Positions 32,853-44,482 of a DNA stretch of 55,231 bases are shown piece after piece. Origin of the DNA: Syntrophaceae bacterium (GTDB lineage Bacteria; Desulfobacterota; Syntrophia; Syntrophales; Smithellaceae); assembly GCA_003139775.1 (NCBI GenBank), contig PLGI01000039.1, forward strand, positions 245 through 55,475, in the 5' to 3' direction. The number at the start of each line of letters is the position of its first letter. Within the stretch, counting starts at the first letter, position 1. A program made the translations under genes and the position numbers. The notes beneath the pieces were generated by a model, which did no database searches, was not told the origin of the DNA, and saw only the letters and a program-made list of their open reading frames with translations.

Positions 32853-32992
32853 AATGAGTCCCAAGTTTTAGAAGCGAAGCGCGCTGAAACTTGCTGGACG
32901 AATTATCCCACGTGCGAAGCTAAGTGGGACTATACACCTCAACTTGCTGCAAATGTTCCCAAAGCTTGCTTTTGGGTTCATACCCGTGATTA
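32853..32992. repeat. Modular hairpin repeat plus ACGGGTAT element
   Basis: AATGAGTCCCAAGTTT...CTGAAACTTGCTGG, then GACGAATTATCCCACG...GTGGGACTAT (the modular family, no inserted unit), followed by TTCCCAAAGCTTGCTTTTGGG and TTCATACCCGTGATT, the inverted ACGGGTAT element (about 32955-32990). It ends just downstream of the H1-like gene's stop. Confidence 0.75.
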
Positions 32993-33006
32993 TCTCGATA
33001 TGTATC

Positions 33007-33498
33007 TTATTCTTCTTTCTTCTTACTTGCTCGTTTTTTTGGTGCAGCTTCATCCGCCTCAGCTGTTTGCTTCTTTGGCTTTTTGGGTGCCGCTTCATCC
33101 GCGGCAGCAGATTGCTTTTTAGGTTCTTTAGGCGCTGTTTCATCCTTGGCAGCCGGTTGTTTCTTCGGTTCTTTATCAGCCGCGTCCACCTTCTTTTTTT
33201 GTTTCGGCTCCGCCTGTTTTGGCGCTGGTTCTGATTTTTCATCTTTCTTCGCCGCCAGGTCGGCTAACTTTTGCACTTTAGCCTGCGCTAATACCTGGTT
33301 AAGCTGAACAAACTTCTCAACCGCCGCAATTCTTACCTTAGTCTCTCTAATTTTTGATTTCAGGCTCTTAACAAGAGGGTCGCTTTGAGCTTTTTCTTTG
33401 CTGATCCCTTTTTGATCTAATTGCTGCAATCGCAGGGCCAGTTTTTTTTCAAATATCCTGAGTTGTTCAATCCTTACATTTTTACTCTTTGATGCCAT
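33007..33498 (-). CDS. Histone-H1-like Lys/Ala/Pro-rich protein with coiled coil
   Basis: 163 residues. Residues 8-85 are a predicted coiled coil (IEQLRIFEKKLALRLQQLDQ and onward); residues 86-163 are a disordered, highly basic tail. The tail contains three near-identical 15-residue repeats of the form EPKKQxAAxDExAPK (110-124, 125-139, 140-154) and ends RASKKKEE. Lys/Ala/Pro tails of this kind bind DNA in bacterial H1-like proteins, so a nucleoid or DNA-bridging role is plausible but inferred. ATG 33498 follows GGAGAGGG. Upstream of it (33499-33620) is AT-rich spacer. Confidence 0.75.
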   Translation of the reverse strand: MASKSKNVRIEQLRIFEKKLALRLQQLDQKGISKEKAQSDPLVKSLKSKIRETKVRIAAVEKFVQLNQVLAQAKVQKLADLAAKKDEKSEPAPKQAEPKQKKKVDAADKEPKKQPAAKDETAPKEPKKQSAAADEAAPKKPKKQTAEADEAAPKKRASKKKEE

Positions 33499-33620
33499 TT
33501 TTCCCTCTCCTTGTGTTTTTAAAAATTTGCATCTTTAAATAACAATATTTTCACTTTAAAGCTATAAATATTATTACTATTTATAAGATTAATTTTCTCT
33601 CTGAAACTACCATCAGTTTT

Positions 33621-34793
33621 TCATTTTAGCGCCAAAAACCCGACGACTTCAATATGCTCGGTTTGCGGAAACATATCCACAGGCAAGAGACTCCGCAAAT
33701 CATAACCGCATTCATTTAAATATTTAACATCTCGCGCCTGCGTGGCTGGATTGCAGGAAATATAAATAATCTTTTGCGGTTGCAAATCTACAATTGCTTT
33801 TAACACTGCTTTTTCACAGCCACTCCGGGGAGGGTCAATAACAGTCAACGAAATTTCATCTCCCGGCGGTAAAAATTCCCTCCGTAATACGTTTTCGATA
33901 TCCCCATGAATAAACTTTACGTTTTTCACACCGGCATTTTCGGCATTTATTTGAGCATGCTTTACTGATTTTTCATTTATTTCTATGCCTATAACATTTT
34001 TAGCATAGGGCGCAAGAAAAATAGAAAACAGCCCGCTGCCGCAATAGGCATCAACCAAAGTACTTATTTCATTAGTTGTGGCCAGACGGCAAACCTCATC
34101 AACCAATTGATCCGTCAAATATAAATTGGCCTGAAAAAATCCATCGCGGGGCACCAGAAAATTTTCCCCCTTCACTACCCTGACAATTGATTCCTTTTTG
34201 CTTGCCTGATCAACAAAAAAATCTGACCAAATTGTCAGTTGCGCATCCGTATTGCGTCGCAACTGCTTATTTTCCCTGAGAGAGCGCATTTTTTCATTAA
34301 TTGTTTCTTCCATGATTTCGCAATGTTCGATGTCCACAAGCTTGCCGCCGGAAATATCTAAAAAACCGATTTTCCAGCCATTCGACACAACTTCGGTATG
34401 ATACTGGGCCTTCCCCCGATAATGATAAATCTTTGGCGCGGCTATTGGCTCCAAAACAGGCGGAGATGCAATTTTGCCGATTTTCCAAAAAGCTTCCTGG
34501 ACCTGCTTTTTTTTGATTTCCAACTGATGTTCATAATCTAAGTGCTGATAGCAACAACCGCCGCAATTTTCATAATAATGGCATAAGGGTTTTATTCGCA
34601 TTAGTGATGGCGTGATTATTTTTAATATCTTACCGCGGACAAATTTCTTTTTCAGCTGAGTGATTTCAATTTCCAGTTCATCGCCTGGAGCGGCAAAGGG
34701 AACAAAGACCACAAAATTATCAATGCGGCCAACGCCTTCCCCGCCGAAAGCTATTGATTCAATTTTTATTATCACGCGATCTTTGAGCTGCAA
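33621..34793 (-). CDS. 23S rRNA/tRNA uracil-C5 methyltransferase, RlmD/TrmA family
   Basis: About 390 residues from TTG 34793; GGAGG lies 7 bp ahead, so the longer frame to 34841 is not used. Layout: N-terminal TRAM domain (VIIKIESIAFGGEGVGRI), a [4Fe-4S] motif in CHYYENCGGCCYQHL, then the SAM fold with VDAYCGSGLFSIFLAP, IGIEINEKSVKHAQ, the PPR loop VIDPPRSGCE and the catalytic cysteine in ISCNPATQARD. It methylates C5 of uridine; the cluster motif favours the RlmD/RlmC group over TrmA. Divergent from the rhomboid gene. Confidence 0.92.
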   Translation of the reverse strand: MQLKDRVIIKIESIAFGGEGVGRIDNFVVFVPFAAPGDELEIEITQLKKKFVRGKILKIITPSLMRIKPLCHYYENCGGCCYQHLDYEHQLEIKKKQVQEAFWKIGKIASPPVLEPIAAPKIYHYRGKAQYHTEVVSNGWKIGFLDISGGKLVDIEHCEIMEETINEKMRSLRENKQLRRNTDAQLTIWSDFFVDQASKKESIVRVVKGENFLVPRDGFFQANLYLTDQLVDEVCRLATTNEISTLVDAYCGSGLFSIFLAPYAKNVIGIEINEKSVKHAQINAENAGVKNVKFIHGDIENVLRREFLPPGDEISLTVIDPPRSGCEKAVLKAIVDLQPQKIIYISCNPATQARDVKYLNECGYDLRSLLPVDMFPQTEHIEVVGFLALK

Positions 34794-34923
34794 AACAATC
34801 CTCCTTTTATGTAGATAACATATAGTCAAAGTAGCCGTCAATTCGGATCAGTATTTTTCTTTACAACTCGGGCTAATGTTGTTAATTAAGTTTTTAGTAA
34901 AAAGAGTTTTTACGAGGCCGTTA

Positions 34924-35769
34924 ATGTCTTCAGAAAGAAAATCCATATTGTGTCCCAATTGCCGCAAGCTGATCAGCATGGACGAGCCTACCTGTCCTTA
35001 TTGCGGACTTATACGCCCCGGTTTGCACAATACCGCAGGTATCATTCGAAAGATTTTTCTTGGCTCTGATCCGATTAGAACCATTATCTATATTAACATT
35101 GCTTTTTATTTTCTATCGCTACTTTTGGATCCGGAAGGAATTTTGGCCGGCGGCGGTTCTTTTAGTTTCTTGTCACCGTCAAATCAAAGCCTTTTTTTAT
35201 TAGGAGCAAGCGGCACCATCCCCGTAATCCAGGCTCATCGTTTTTGGACTTTAATTTCCGCCTCGTTCCTGCACGGCGGAATTCTGCATATTGCCTTCAA
35301 CATGATGGCGTTATACCAACTGGGACCATTTGTTTTGCGGGAATTCGGGTTTCATCGCTTTATCAATCTATATATTATTACCGGAGCCTGTGGTTTTGCG
35401 GCTTCCGTCCTGTTCGGCGTTCCCTTCACCATCGGAGCTTCCGCCAGTATCTGCGGATTAATCGGCGCCATCATATATTACGGCAAAAGCCGCGGCGGCT
35501 CTTACGGAGAAGCCATATATAAACAGGCAATGGGCTGGGTCGTAGGGTTAATATTCTTCGGATTAATATTCCCCGGCATAAATAACTGGGCGCACGGCGG
35601 CGGAATATTATCAGGAATACTCCTGGCGTTCCTGATGGGCTATAACGACAATAAACAGGAAAGTGCCTGGAGCAAGCTTTTGGCCTATGCCTGCATCCTG
35701 CTTACGGCGGTAATTTTAATCTGGGCGGTCATCTCTTCATTGCTGATTGGCAGAGGAATCGCGATATAG
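34924..35769 (+). CDS. Rhomboid intramembrane serine protease with N-terminal zinc ribbon
   Basis: 281 residues from ATG 34924 (GAGG 7 bp ahead; an upstream in-frame ATG at 34876 lacks a site). A zinc ribbon (CPNC at 10-13, CPYC at 24-27) precedes six membrane segments. Rhomboid features: HIAFNMMAL with the oxyanion Asn126, GASASICGLIG with the nucleophile Ser173, and NWAHGGG with the catalytic His224. It cleaves membrane proteins within the bilayer. The zinc ribbon is cytosolic and may bind a partner. The next gene, an M16C protease, starts 31 bp later. Confidence 0.9.
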   Translation: MSSERKSILCPNCRKLISMDEPTCPYCGLIRPGLHNTAGIIRKIFLGSDPIRTIIYINIAFYFLSLLLDPEGILAGGGSFSFLSPSNQSLFLLGASGTIPVIQAHRFWTLISASFLHGGILHIAFNMMALYQLGPFVLREFGFHRFINLYIITGACGFAASVLFGVPFTIGASASICGLIGAIIYYGKSRGGSYGEAIYKQAMGWVVGLIFFGLIFPGINNWAHGGGILSGILLAFLMGYNDNKQESAWSKLLAYACILLTAVILIWAVISSLLIGRGIAI

Positions 35770-35800
35770 TAAAATTAAAAACAATAAGGAGCATTATTGA

Positions 35801-38782
35801 ATGTCCGATCAATCAACTTCCCCCCAGCCGACGCTGCAAGCTGGTGATGAATTACATGGATTTAAAGTTTTGCGCGTGGAAGCATTTCCCGAAATACGAA
35901 TTACCGCTTACGAAATCGAGCACAAAAAGACCGGCGCCAAAGTTCTGCATCTGCACTCGTTGGACCGTGAAAATTTATACGCGATTGGTTTTCGTACTCC
36001 GCCGGCTGATTCGACGGGACTGCCGCATATCCTGGAACATTCCGTGCTGGCGGGCTCCGAAAAATATCCGCTTAAAGACGTTTTTAAAGAATTGATCCGT
36101 TCAACACTGCAAACTTTTATCAACGCTTTCACTTATCCGGACAAAACGATTTATCCGGTAGCGAGTCAGATAAAAGCCGATTTTTTCAACCTGGCCCGTG
36201 TTTATACTGATTTAGTGCTGAATCCGCGCATGCTTAAGGAAACTTTTTTACAGGAAGGTCACCACCTTGAATTTTCCGTGCCGGATGATTTATCCAGCGA
36301 CCTGATTATTTCCGGCATAGTTTACAATGAAATGAAGGGGGCATACTCATCTCCTGATTCGTTGATGTATAAAGCTATACAGGAAAATCTCTACCCCGAC
36401 AGCGTTTATGCCTTTGATTCCGGCGGCGATCCCGATGTGATTCCCACACTCACGTATGAACAGTTTCGGGAATTTCATCGCTCTTATTATTCACCGACCA
36501 ACGCGCGATTTTTTATTTACGGTGATATCACGACCTCCGAGCATCTCGCATTTCTCGCCGAAATGCTTACCGGTTTTTATCGCGTGGAAATAGACTCTTC
36601 TATCAAAAGCCAGAAACGTCTGACGGCATCCCGCACTATCCGGAGTACTTATCCCATAGGAAAAGATGAACCGATCGATCATAAAACGATGGTAAACATC
36701 GCTTGGATGATGTCCGATAACGCCGACTATGAAACTTCACTTATTTTGGAAATCATCGCCGCGCTTCTTGTGGGCAGCGCGGCCAGTCCTTTGCGCAAAG
36801 CGTTGATTGATTCCGGTTTGGGCGAAGATCTCTCCCCGATAAGCGGCATTGAAGCTGACTTGAAGCAGTTAATGTTTTGCGCAGGCCTAAGAAATACGCA
36901 AAGTTCGGACGTGCAAAATATTGAACAGTTGATTTTTGATACAATAAAAATTATTGTGGCCAATGGTTTTGATAAAGAACTAATCGAAGGCGTCCTGCAT
37001 CAAATCGAATTTCACGGCAAAGAAATAGTTCGCGGCTCTTACCCTTACGGCATTTCTTTAATGGGCAATGTGTTTCAGACATGGCTCTATGACGGCGATC
37101 CCTTAATCGGATTGGATTTTTCCCGGATAATTGAAGATATTCGGCGGCGTTGGACAGATAATCCGCAAATATTCCAAAAGATGACAAAGCTTTGGTTTTT
37201 AGATAATCCCCATCGCCTCCTGGCGATTATGGAACCGGATGCCGATTTCAACGAAAAGAAAGAAAAAGCTTATCAGGATAAAATGGCCGAATTGAAATCA
37301 TCGCTGACAGAAAGAACATTGGCGCAAATAAACGCTCAGGCGGCCCAGTTGAAGAAATTTCAATCGGAACCGGATTCGCCGGAAGCCGCGGCAACTATAC
37401 CAAAATTAAAGCTCGAAGATATTCGGCAATCAATAGAAACAATTCCGACACAGAACGCTTTGATCGGAGGTGTACCAACCCTCGAGCATGACCTGTTTAC
37501 CAACGGCATTGCTTATGTGGATCTGGTATTTGATATCGCGCATGTGCCGGAAAACCTTCAAACATATCTTCCGCTTATGGGCAAAATCATTACCGGAATG
37601 GGAGCCGCCGGTTTCACTTATGAAGAGATAGCCAAGCGCATCGCCCTGAAGATGGGTGGCTTTGGCTATGATCTGGCCACTGGCTTTTCCGCAGACGCCG
37701 GTACAAGCTGGCAAAAGATGGTTTTTTCTTTTAGTACGCTTTACCGCAATTTTCCGGAAGCGATAAATATTGTCAGCGATATTATTTTCGCCGGCGATTT
37801 GAGTCAGGAAGCGCGGATGCGAGATTTGATCTCCGAGAGAAAGAATAATTTGCAAGCGGCAATCGTCCCTTCCGGCCACCTTTTTGCTAAAATGGCGGCA
37901 GGCGCGGCGCTTACCCTTCCGGCATACCGGGATGAACAATGGCATGGCCGCACACAACTAAAATTTGTGCAAAATACAGCCAATGATTTCGACTCGGCAA
38001 AACAAGATTTGCGCGAAAAGCTGGAAGCGTTACAAAAAATTTTATTTAACAAAGAAAACCTGGTCATCAATGTAACTGCCGAGGTTAATGGGTTGAAAAT
38101 TGCAGAAGAAAATATTTTAAACTTTTTGGATAAACTGCCGTCAGCAACAATGGCACGGATGGAAACAAAACCTGCTCTGGCTCCCATATCTGCCGGCATT
38201 TCCATACCCGCGCAGGTGTCTTATGTTGCCTATGTCTTGCCAGCGCCTGCTTATATTGATCCGGCTTCCGCTCTGTTGATGATCTCCGCCAAAGAACTAT
38301 CCAACAATTATCTTTACAAGTATATCCGTGTGCAGGGCGGAGCTTATGGCGGAATGTCTTCTTTTGATTCATCGCTGGGACTGTTTTCTTTTCTTTCCTA
38401 TCGCGACCCGCACATTGTGGAAACACTGCAAGTATTCAAAGACGCGCAAGCTTTCTATTCCCAAAATGAAATTCCCACCGGGGAGATGGAAAAGGCAATC
38501 ATCAGCACCATTGGCATGCTGGATAAACCATCAGATCCGGCAGGCCGCGGCCATATTGCCTTGATGCGCAGTTTTTCCGGAATAAATGACGATATGCGGC
38601 AAAAATTTAGAAACGATATTTTGTCCGCTACTCCGCGGAAGTTAAAAGATACTTTAGTTGATTATTTTTCTGAAGCCGCAAAATCAGCGGCTGTGGCCGT
38701 ATATTCCGCTCCGGAAAAGTTAAAAGAAGCCAATAACAGGCTGGAAGAAAAACTTGTGATGGAACATCTTTTTGAACCATAG
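35801..38782 (+). CDS. M16C (presequence-type) zinc metalloprotease
   Basis: 993 residues, the length of PreP/Cym1 enzymes. The inverted zinc motif HILEH (His76, Glu79, His80) is followed by SVLAGSEKYPLKDVFKEL, specific for M16C, and the third ligand region GIVYNEMKGAYSSPD. Two halves joined by a helical linker form a closed chamber that degrades unstructured peptides. It has no signal peptide, so it acts in the cytoplasm. AAGGAG precedes ATG 35801. Co-transcribed with the rhomboid gene, making a two-protease operon. Confidence 0.95.
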   Translation: MSDQSTSPQPTLQAGDELHGFKVLRVEAFPEIRITAYEIEHKKTGAKVLHLHSLDRENLYAIGFRTPPADSTGLPHILEHSVLAGSEKYPLKDVFKELIRSTLQTFINAFTYPDKTIYPVASQIKADFFNLARVYTDLVLNPRMLKETFLQEGHHLEFSVPDDLSSDLIISGIVYNEMKGAYSSPDSLMYKAIQENLYPDSVYAFDSGGDPDVIPTLTYEQFREFHRSYYSPTNARFFIYGDITTSEHLAFLAEMLTGFYRVEIDSSIKSQKRLTASRTIRSTYPIGKDEPIDHKTMVNIAWMMSDNADYETSLILEIIAALLVGSAASPLRKALIDSGLGEDLSPISGIEADLKQLMFCAGLRNTQSSDVQNIEQLIFDTIKIIVANGFDKELIEGVLHQIEFHGKEIVRGSYPYGISLMGNVFQTWLYDGDPLIGLDFSRIIEDIRRRWTDNPQIFQKMTKLWFLDNPHRLLAIMEPDADFNEKKEKAYQDKMAELKSSLTERTLAQINAQAAQLKKFQSEPDSPEAAATIPKLKLEDIRQSIETIPTQNALIGGVPTLEHDLFTNGIAYVDLVFDIAHVPENLQTYLPLMGKIITGMGAAGFTYEEIAKRIALKMGGFGYDLATGFSADAGTSWQKMVFSFSTLYRNFPEAINIVSDIIFAGDLSQEARMRDLISERKNNLQAAIVPSGHLFAKMAAGAALTLPAYRDEQWHGRTQLKFVQNTANDFDSAKQDLREKLEALQKILFNKENLVINVTAEVNGLKIAEENILNFLDKLPSATMARMETKPALAPISAGISIPAQVSYVAYVLPAPAYIDPASALLMISAKELSNNYLYKYIRVQGGAYGGMSSFDSSLGLFSFLSYRDPHIVETLQVFKDAQAFYSQNEIPTGEMEKAIISTIGMLDKPSDPAGRGHIALMRSFSGINDDMRQKFRNDILSATPRKLKDTLVDYFSEAAKSAAVAVYSAPEKLKEANNRLEEKLVMEHLFEP

Positions 38783-38812
38783 ATCAGGATCGCTAACTCC
38801 CGCAATAAGAAA

Positions 38813-38840
38813 CGGCGGTTAAAATAATCTTTAACCGCCG
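38813..38840. terminator. Hairpin after the M16C protease gene
   Basis: CGGCGGTTAAA (38813-38823) and TTTAACCGCCG (38830-38840), an 11-bp perfect stem with a 6-base loop, 31 bp beyond the stop. No T-run, but position and strength suggest it ends the rhomboid-M16C transcript. Confidence 0.6.
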
Positions 38841-38879
38841 CACGCATTAAACTATTCCGGACAAATTTTTTACTTGAAC

Positions 38880-38920
38880 AGAATCACGGATATGAACTCC
38901 AAAGCAAGCTTTCGAGTTTC
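38880..38920. repeat. ACGGGTAT element, third copy
   Basis: GAATCACGGATATGAACTCC followed by AAAGCAAGCTTTCGAGTTTC. Same element as at 31585 and (inverted) 32955, here slightly diverged (CGGATAT for CGGGTAT). Confidence 0.65.
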
Positions 38921-38937
38921 ACAAATAAGTTACTTAT

Positions 38938-39044
38938 ACCATTTCTAAATCAAAGATGATATCGAGGCGACGAGGCGTATTATGTATACGTTGAGGAAGC
39001 CGACGACGCTGCCAACAAAGACAGCGCTTTGATTTAAAAATGGT
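38938..39044. mobile_element. MITE-like element with 18-bp terminal inverted repeats, copy 2
   Basis: 107 bp bounded by ACCATTTCTAAATCAAAG (38938-38955) and the inverse of ACCATTTTTAAATCAAAG (39027-39044). Read on the minus strand, its interior matches copy 1 (15639-15762) over TTGGCAGCGTCGTCGG, CTTCCTCAACGTATA and ACGCCTCGTCGCC; copy 1 has about 17 extra bases. It ends 1 bp from the atpC stop codon. Confidence 0.85.
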
Positions 39045-39045
39045 G

Positions 39046-39450
39046 TTATTTTTCAGAAACACTTAGACGCACTATCGCCCGGGCCAACGCAGCACGCATT
39101 TTTTCGTATTCGACATCATCTTTGGCTATCTGCGCCAGGCGGGCTTCCGCGTTATCTTTCGCTTTCAGAGCCCTGTCTTTATCAATATGGTCAGACCTTT
39201 CAGCTGTTTCAATCAGAATTGTAACTTTATTGGCGGTAACTTCCGCGTAACCGGTATTGACCGAATAATGGGCTTTTTTGTTGTCTTGAATGAAATTCAA
39301 CTCGCCAATATCCACGGAACTTAAAAATGCTTCATGACCGCGCAATACGCCGAATTCACCTTCCGTACCTGGGATGGTAACTTCTTCCACCTTGCCCGAA
39401 AAGGTCATCTTTTCCGGAGTTACAATTTCCAACATCAATTCATCCGCCAT
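39046..39450 (-). CDS. atpC: ATP synthase F1 epsilon subunit
   Basis: 134 residues. The N-terminal beta-sandwich carries [38 protein letters not shown], the family signature; the C-terminal helical pair ([16 protein letters not shown] onward) is the part that can brake the rotor. Last gene of the operon, 20 bp after atpD. The stop codon nearly touches a MITE-like element. Confidence 0.97.
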   Translation of the reverse strand: MADELMLEIVTPEKMTFSGKVEEVTIPGTEGEFGVLRGHEAFLSSVDIGELNFIQDNKKAHYSVNTGYAEVTANKVTILIETAERSDHIDKDRALKAKDNAEARLAQIAKDDVEYEKMRAALARAIVRLSVSEK

Positions 39451-39470
39451 TTACTTTCTCCAACTACAAT

Positions 39471-40940
<1,470 letters not shown>

Positions 40941-41816
40941 TTATCCCTTCGCTAGAGCTTCAGTACCACCGACAATGTCCATCAACTCTGCCGTAATCGC
41001 CGCTTGTCTTGCCTTGTTCATCTTTAAGGTCAATGATTTGATTATATCTTCGCAGTTGCTAGTGGCATTATCCATTGCCGCCATCCTTGCACCGTTTTCA
41101 CCGGCCGACGTTTCCAGAAGAGCACGAAAAACCAAAACATGAACATACATGGTTAAAAGCTTCTTTAACAAAATTTCCTCAGATGGTTCATACGAATAAT
41201 CCAGTTTTTTGTCGGCATCGACATCAACATCTTGTCCAATGGAGGGCAAAGGAAATAACCTTATTATTGTTGGTCGCTGCACGGAAACATTAACGAATTG
41301 ATTATAAATCAAGTAAAGCTCATCATACTCTTCCTTGATAAACGGGGCTATCACATCATCCGAAATAGAAACCGACAGGGTCATATCAAATTTACTTAAA
41401 ATATCAACCCATTGCCCAATAATGTTCGCCTTCTTACGAAAATAATCCCTTCCCTTGCGTCCAACGCTAAGTAAAGAGATTTCTTTCCCCTCACTGCTTT
41501 TATCTTTTAAAAATCTTTCTGTTGCCTTGATCAGGTTGGTATTGAAACCGCCGCAAAGGCCACGATCAGAAGTCATGCAAACTACCCGAATTTTTTTCGG
41601 ATCGCGGACAGCCAAAAGCGGATGAGACATGGTATTCACACGCAAGGCCAAACTATTGAGCACGTCCATAAACTTGCCTGCATACGGACGGAAGTTCTCC
41701 ATCCTTACTTGAGAGGACTTAAATTTCGACGCAGCTACCATGTTCATAGCACGTGTGATCTGCTTCGTTTTTTGAACGGCGCTTACTTTTCTTTTTATAT
41801 CTTTGAGCGAGGCCAC
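40941..41816 (-). CDS. atpG: ATP synthase F1 gamma subunit
   Basis: 291 residues with the two gamma-subunit ends: N-terminal DIKRKVSAVQKTKQITRAMNMVAASK and C-terminal RMAAMDNATSNCEDII...NKARQAAITAELMDIVGG. TSDRGLCGGFNTNL is the central signature. It forms the rotating shaft in the alpha3beta3 ring. 33 bp after atpA, 63 bp before atpD. Confidence 0.97.
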   Translation of the reverse strand: MASLKDIKRKVSAVQKTKQITRAMNMVAASKFKSSQVRMENFRPYAGKFMDVLNSLALRVNTMSHPLLAVRDPKKIRVVCMTSDRGLCGGFNTNLIKATERFLKDKSSEGKEISLLSVGRKGRDYFRKKANIIGQWVDILSKFDMTLSVSISDDVIAPFIKEEYDELYLIYNQFVNVSVQRPTIIRLFPLPSIGQDVDVDADKKLDYSYEPSEEILLKKLLTMYVHVLVFRALLETSAGENGARMAAMDNATSNCEDIIKSLTLKMNKARQAAITAELMDIVGGTEALAKG

Positions 41817-41849
41817 TACAAAATTCTCCCAACGAATTAATTATTAAAA

Positions 41850-43364
41850 TTATTCTGCAACAAAAACAGAATCAAATGCTGTCATCAGCTCTTTCATTTT
41901 CTTTTCCAATTCCGGCGATATTATTTTCTTTTCTTCAATTTCCTTCATTACATCCGGATACTTGCTTTCCACAAAACTCAGCAGTTGCTGCTCATAGACA
42001 CGGACTTTTTCAACTTCATATTTATCGATAAAGCCTCTGGTGCCAGCAAAAAGGATTACAACTTCCTGAGAAAGAGACATAGGCACAAACTGAGGCTGCT
42101 TGAGTAATTCCACCAAACGCACACCACGATCCAACTGCGCCTGCGTTGATTTATCAAGATCGCTACCGAACTGAGCGAAGGCCGCTAATTCGCGGTATTG
42201 TGCCAGATCAAGTTTTAGAGTTCCGGCGACCTGCTTCATGGCTTTAACCTGCGCCGCGCCACCTACTCGGGATACCGACAAACCAACATTGATTGCCGGA
42301 CGAATGCCGGAGAAGAATGAACTTGGTTCCAGATAAACCTGACCATCAGTAATGGAAATAACATTTGTCGGAATGTAAGCCGAAACGTCACCGGCCTGAG
42401 TTTCAATAACAGGCAGAGCTGTCAATGATCCGCTACCCAGTTCCTTGCTTACACGACAAGCTCTCTCGAGCAAACGGGAATGGTTATAAAAAATATCGCC
42501 AGGATACGCTTCACGTCCTGGAGGACGGCGCAGCAACAGTGAAATCTGACGGTAAGCTACAGCCTGTTTGGAAAGATCGTCGTAAATAATTAATGCATCC
42601 TCACCTTTATCACGGAAATACTCGCCGATAGAGCAACCGGCATAAGCGGCAATATACTGCAAAGTTGCCGGGTCACTGGCACAACCGGCCACGACACAGG
42701 TATACGACATAGCATCATGCTTTTTTAGATTTTCCACAACCTGCGCCACGGTAGATTTTTTCTGCCCGATAGCAACATAGATACATTTAATTCCGGTATC
42801 TTTTTGTCTGATGATTGAGTCTACGCAAATTGCCGTTTTACCAATCTGGCGGTCACCGATAATAAGTTCACGCTGTCCGCGGCCAATTGGTGTCATGGCA
42901 TCGACAGCTTTCAATCCTGTGTACATGGGTTGATTAACTGGCTGGCGTTTAATAACTCCGGGAGCAACCATTTCAATACGGCGGAACTCATTGCTTTCAA
43001 TCGGTCCCTTGCCATCAAGTGGTGTGCCAGTTGCATCAATTACACGTCCCAGCAATCCTTCACCAACCGGCACTTGTGCGATCTTGCCGGTTCTCTTGAC
43101 GATGTCGCCTTCTTTGATATGAGTAACTTCACCTAAAACCGCAACACCGACATTGTCTGCTTCCAGATTAAGAACCATGCCCAAAATGCCGCCGGGAAAT
43201 TCCAGAAGCTCCATCGCCATTGCATTCTGTACGCCGTATACTCTGGCAATACCATCACCAACGGATAAGACAGTTCCTGTTTCGCTTATATCCAGCTTTT
43301 TTTCATAGCTTTTTATTTGCTCAGAAATAATTTGACTAATTTCTTCCGCTTTAATTGTTTCCAT
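41850..43364 (-). CDS. atpA: ATP synthase F1 alpha subunit
   Basis: 504 residues. P-loop GDRQIGKT (170-177), the region [33 protein letters not shown], and the C-terminal [17 protein letters not shown] with the arginine finger. Non-catalytic nucleotide-binding subunit that completes each active site. Starts 3 bp after the atpH stop. Confidence 0.98.
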   Translation of the reverse strand: METIKAEEISQIISEQIKSYEKKLDISETGTVLSVGDGIARVYGVQNAMAMELLEFPGGILGMVLNLEADNVGVAVLGEVTHIKEGDIVKRTGKIAQVPVGEGLLGRVIDATGTPLDGKGPIESNEFRRIEMVAPGVIKRQPVNQPMYTGLKAVDAMTPIGRGQRELIIGDRQIGKTAICVDSIIRQKDTGIKCIYVAIGQKKSTVAQVVENLKKHDAMSYTCVVAGCASDPATLQYIAAYAGCSIGEYFRDKGEDALIIYDDLSKQAVAYRQISLLLRRPPGREAYPGDIFYNHSRLLERACRVSKELGSGSLTALPVIETQAGDVSAYIPTNVISITDGQVYLEPSSFFSGIRPAINVGLSVSRVGGAAQVKAMKQVAGTLKLDLAQYRELAAFAQFGSDLDKSTQAQLDRGVRLVELLKQPQFVPMSLSQEVVILFAGTRGFIDKYEVEKVRVYEQQLLSFVESKYPDVMKEIEEKKIISPELEKKMKELMTAFDSVFVAE

Positions 43365-43367
43365 GCC

Positions 43368-43910
43368 CTATCTAGCCTCCCCTAAGAGATTCCTCATATT
43401 GTTCAATTGATTTTTGATGCTGCCATCGTAAAGTGTATCGCCAACCCCAAGAACTATACCACCCAACAGGCTGGGATCATTTTCTACAAATAATTCAACT
43501 TGCCGGCCGGTTAACTTCTCCAGACTGGAGTTGATGTAACTTTGCATTTTGCTGGAAAGAGGAAATGCTGTTTTTAAATCTACCCTTACTTTTTTAAGCA
43601 CTTCATCCATTAATTGGCGATAGCAGATGACTATGTCATGCAGAATATCGATCCTTTTTTTATCCACCAATAATTTTAAGAAACTTATGGTCATGCCGGA
43701 TAACTGCAATTTGCCAATTATACTTTCCACAACACCTTTCTTGCTTCCCTGCTCAAAAACCGGATTAGCCAAAAAGTCGCTTAAAGCTTTGTTTTGAGCA
43801 ATAATCGATGCAAACTGATTAAGCTCTTCATAATAGCGCTCTATCTGTTTTCCCTCAGTTGCAATTTCAAAAAAAGCACGCGCATAACGTTTGGAAATAT
43901 TGCTGATCAA
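43368..43910 (-). CDS. atpH: ATP synthase delta subunit
   Basis: 180 residues. N-terminal helical domain begins ISKRYARAFFEIATE; the C-terminal signature NPSLLGGIVL-like segment reads NDPSLLGGIVLGVGDTLYDGSIKNQL. It joins the b stalk to the top of F1. Overlaps atpF by 4 bp (ATGA). Confidence 0.95.
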   Translation of the reverse strand: MISNISKRYARAFFEIATEGKQIERYYEELNQFASIIAQNKALSDFLANPVFEQGSKKGVVESIIGKLQLSGMTISFLKLLVDKKRIDILHDIVICYRQLMDEVLKKVRVDLKTAFPLSSKMQSYINSSLEKLTGRQVELFVENDPSLLGGIVLGVGDTLYDGSIKNQLNNMRNLLGEAR

Positions 43911-44482
43911 TTTCTTATTACCACCTTATCCATATATTCTTTAACCATTACCTCGTGATCCTGTGCTGTAATGCTTCGTTTAAGAATTTCTTCAGCCATT
44001 TGCACCGACAATTGAACTGCCTGCGCCTTCAGCTGGTCTGACGCCCCCTTTAACTCCTGCTCAATGCGCATACGGGCATCTTCTTTCATCTTTATAGCGG
44101 CTTTTTCGGCATCTTCAATAATCTTTTGTTTTTCGGTAATACCCTGAGCCTTAATCATCTCAAAAATACCGTCAATTTCCACTGAGGCTTTATCGATTTT
44201 CTCCGAATATTCACGGTATTTTTTTTCGGCTTCTGCCTTTTTTTCTACCGATTCTTCAAGAGTTTTCTTAATCTCCGCACGACGCCCGGAAAAAAATTCT
44301 TTTATCTGGGCAGCTAAAAGCCAATAAAGCAAACCAACCAACACAATAAAATCAAAAGTCTTCTTGCCTAAATCAATCCACTCTTTGGAATCGTGACCAC
44401 CCTCACCTTCAGCGGCAGCAAAAGCAATACTGATTGAAATTAGAAAGATAAACAACGTAAAGAAGAAAATCTTTTTTTTCAT
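43907..44482 (-). CDS. atpF: ATP synthase F0 b subunit
   Basis: 191 residues. It opens with a signal-peptide-like segment (KKKIFFFTLFIFLISISIAFA), then an acidic loop GEGGHDS, a membrane span (FDFIVLVGLLYWLLAAQI) and a long charged helix (FFSGRRAEIKKTLEES and on) that forms the stator. The leader is nearly the same as that of the b' gene next to it, at both protein and DNA level, while the rest differs. Overlaps both neighbours by 4 bp. Confidence 0.93.
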   Translation of the reverse strand: MKKKIFFFTLFIFLISISIAFAAAEGEGGHDSKEWIDLGKKTFDFIVLVGLLYWLLAAQIKEFFSGRRAEIKKTLEESVEKKAEAEKKYREYSEKIDKASVEIDGIFEMIKAQGITEKQKIIEDAEKAAIKMKEDARMRIEQELKGASDQLKAQAVQLSVQMAEEILKRSITAQDHEVMVKEYMDKVVIRN

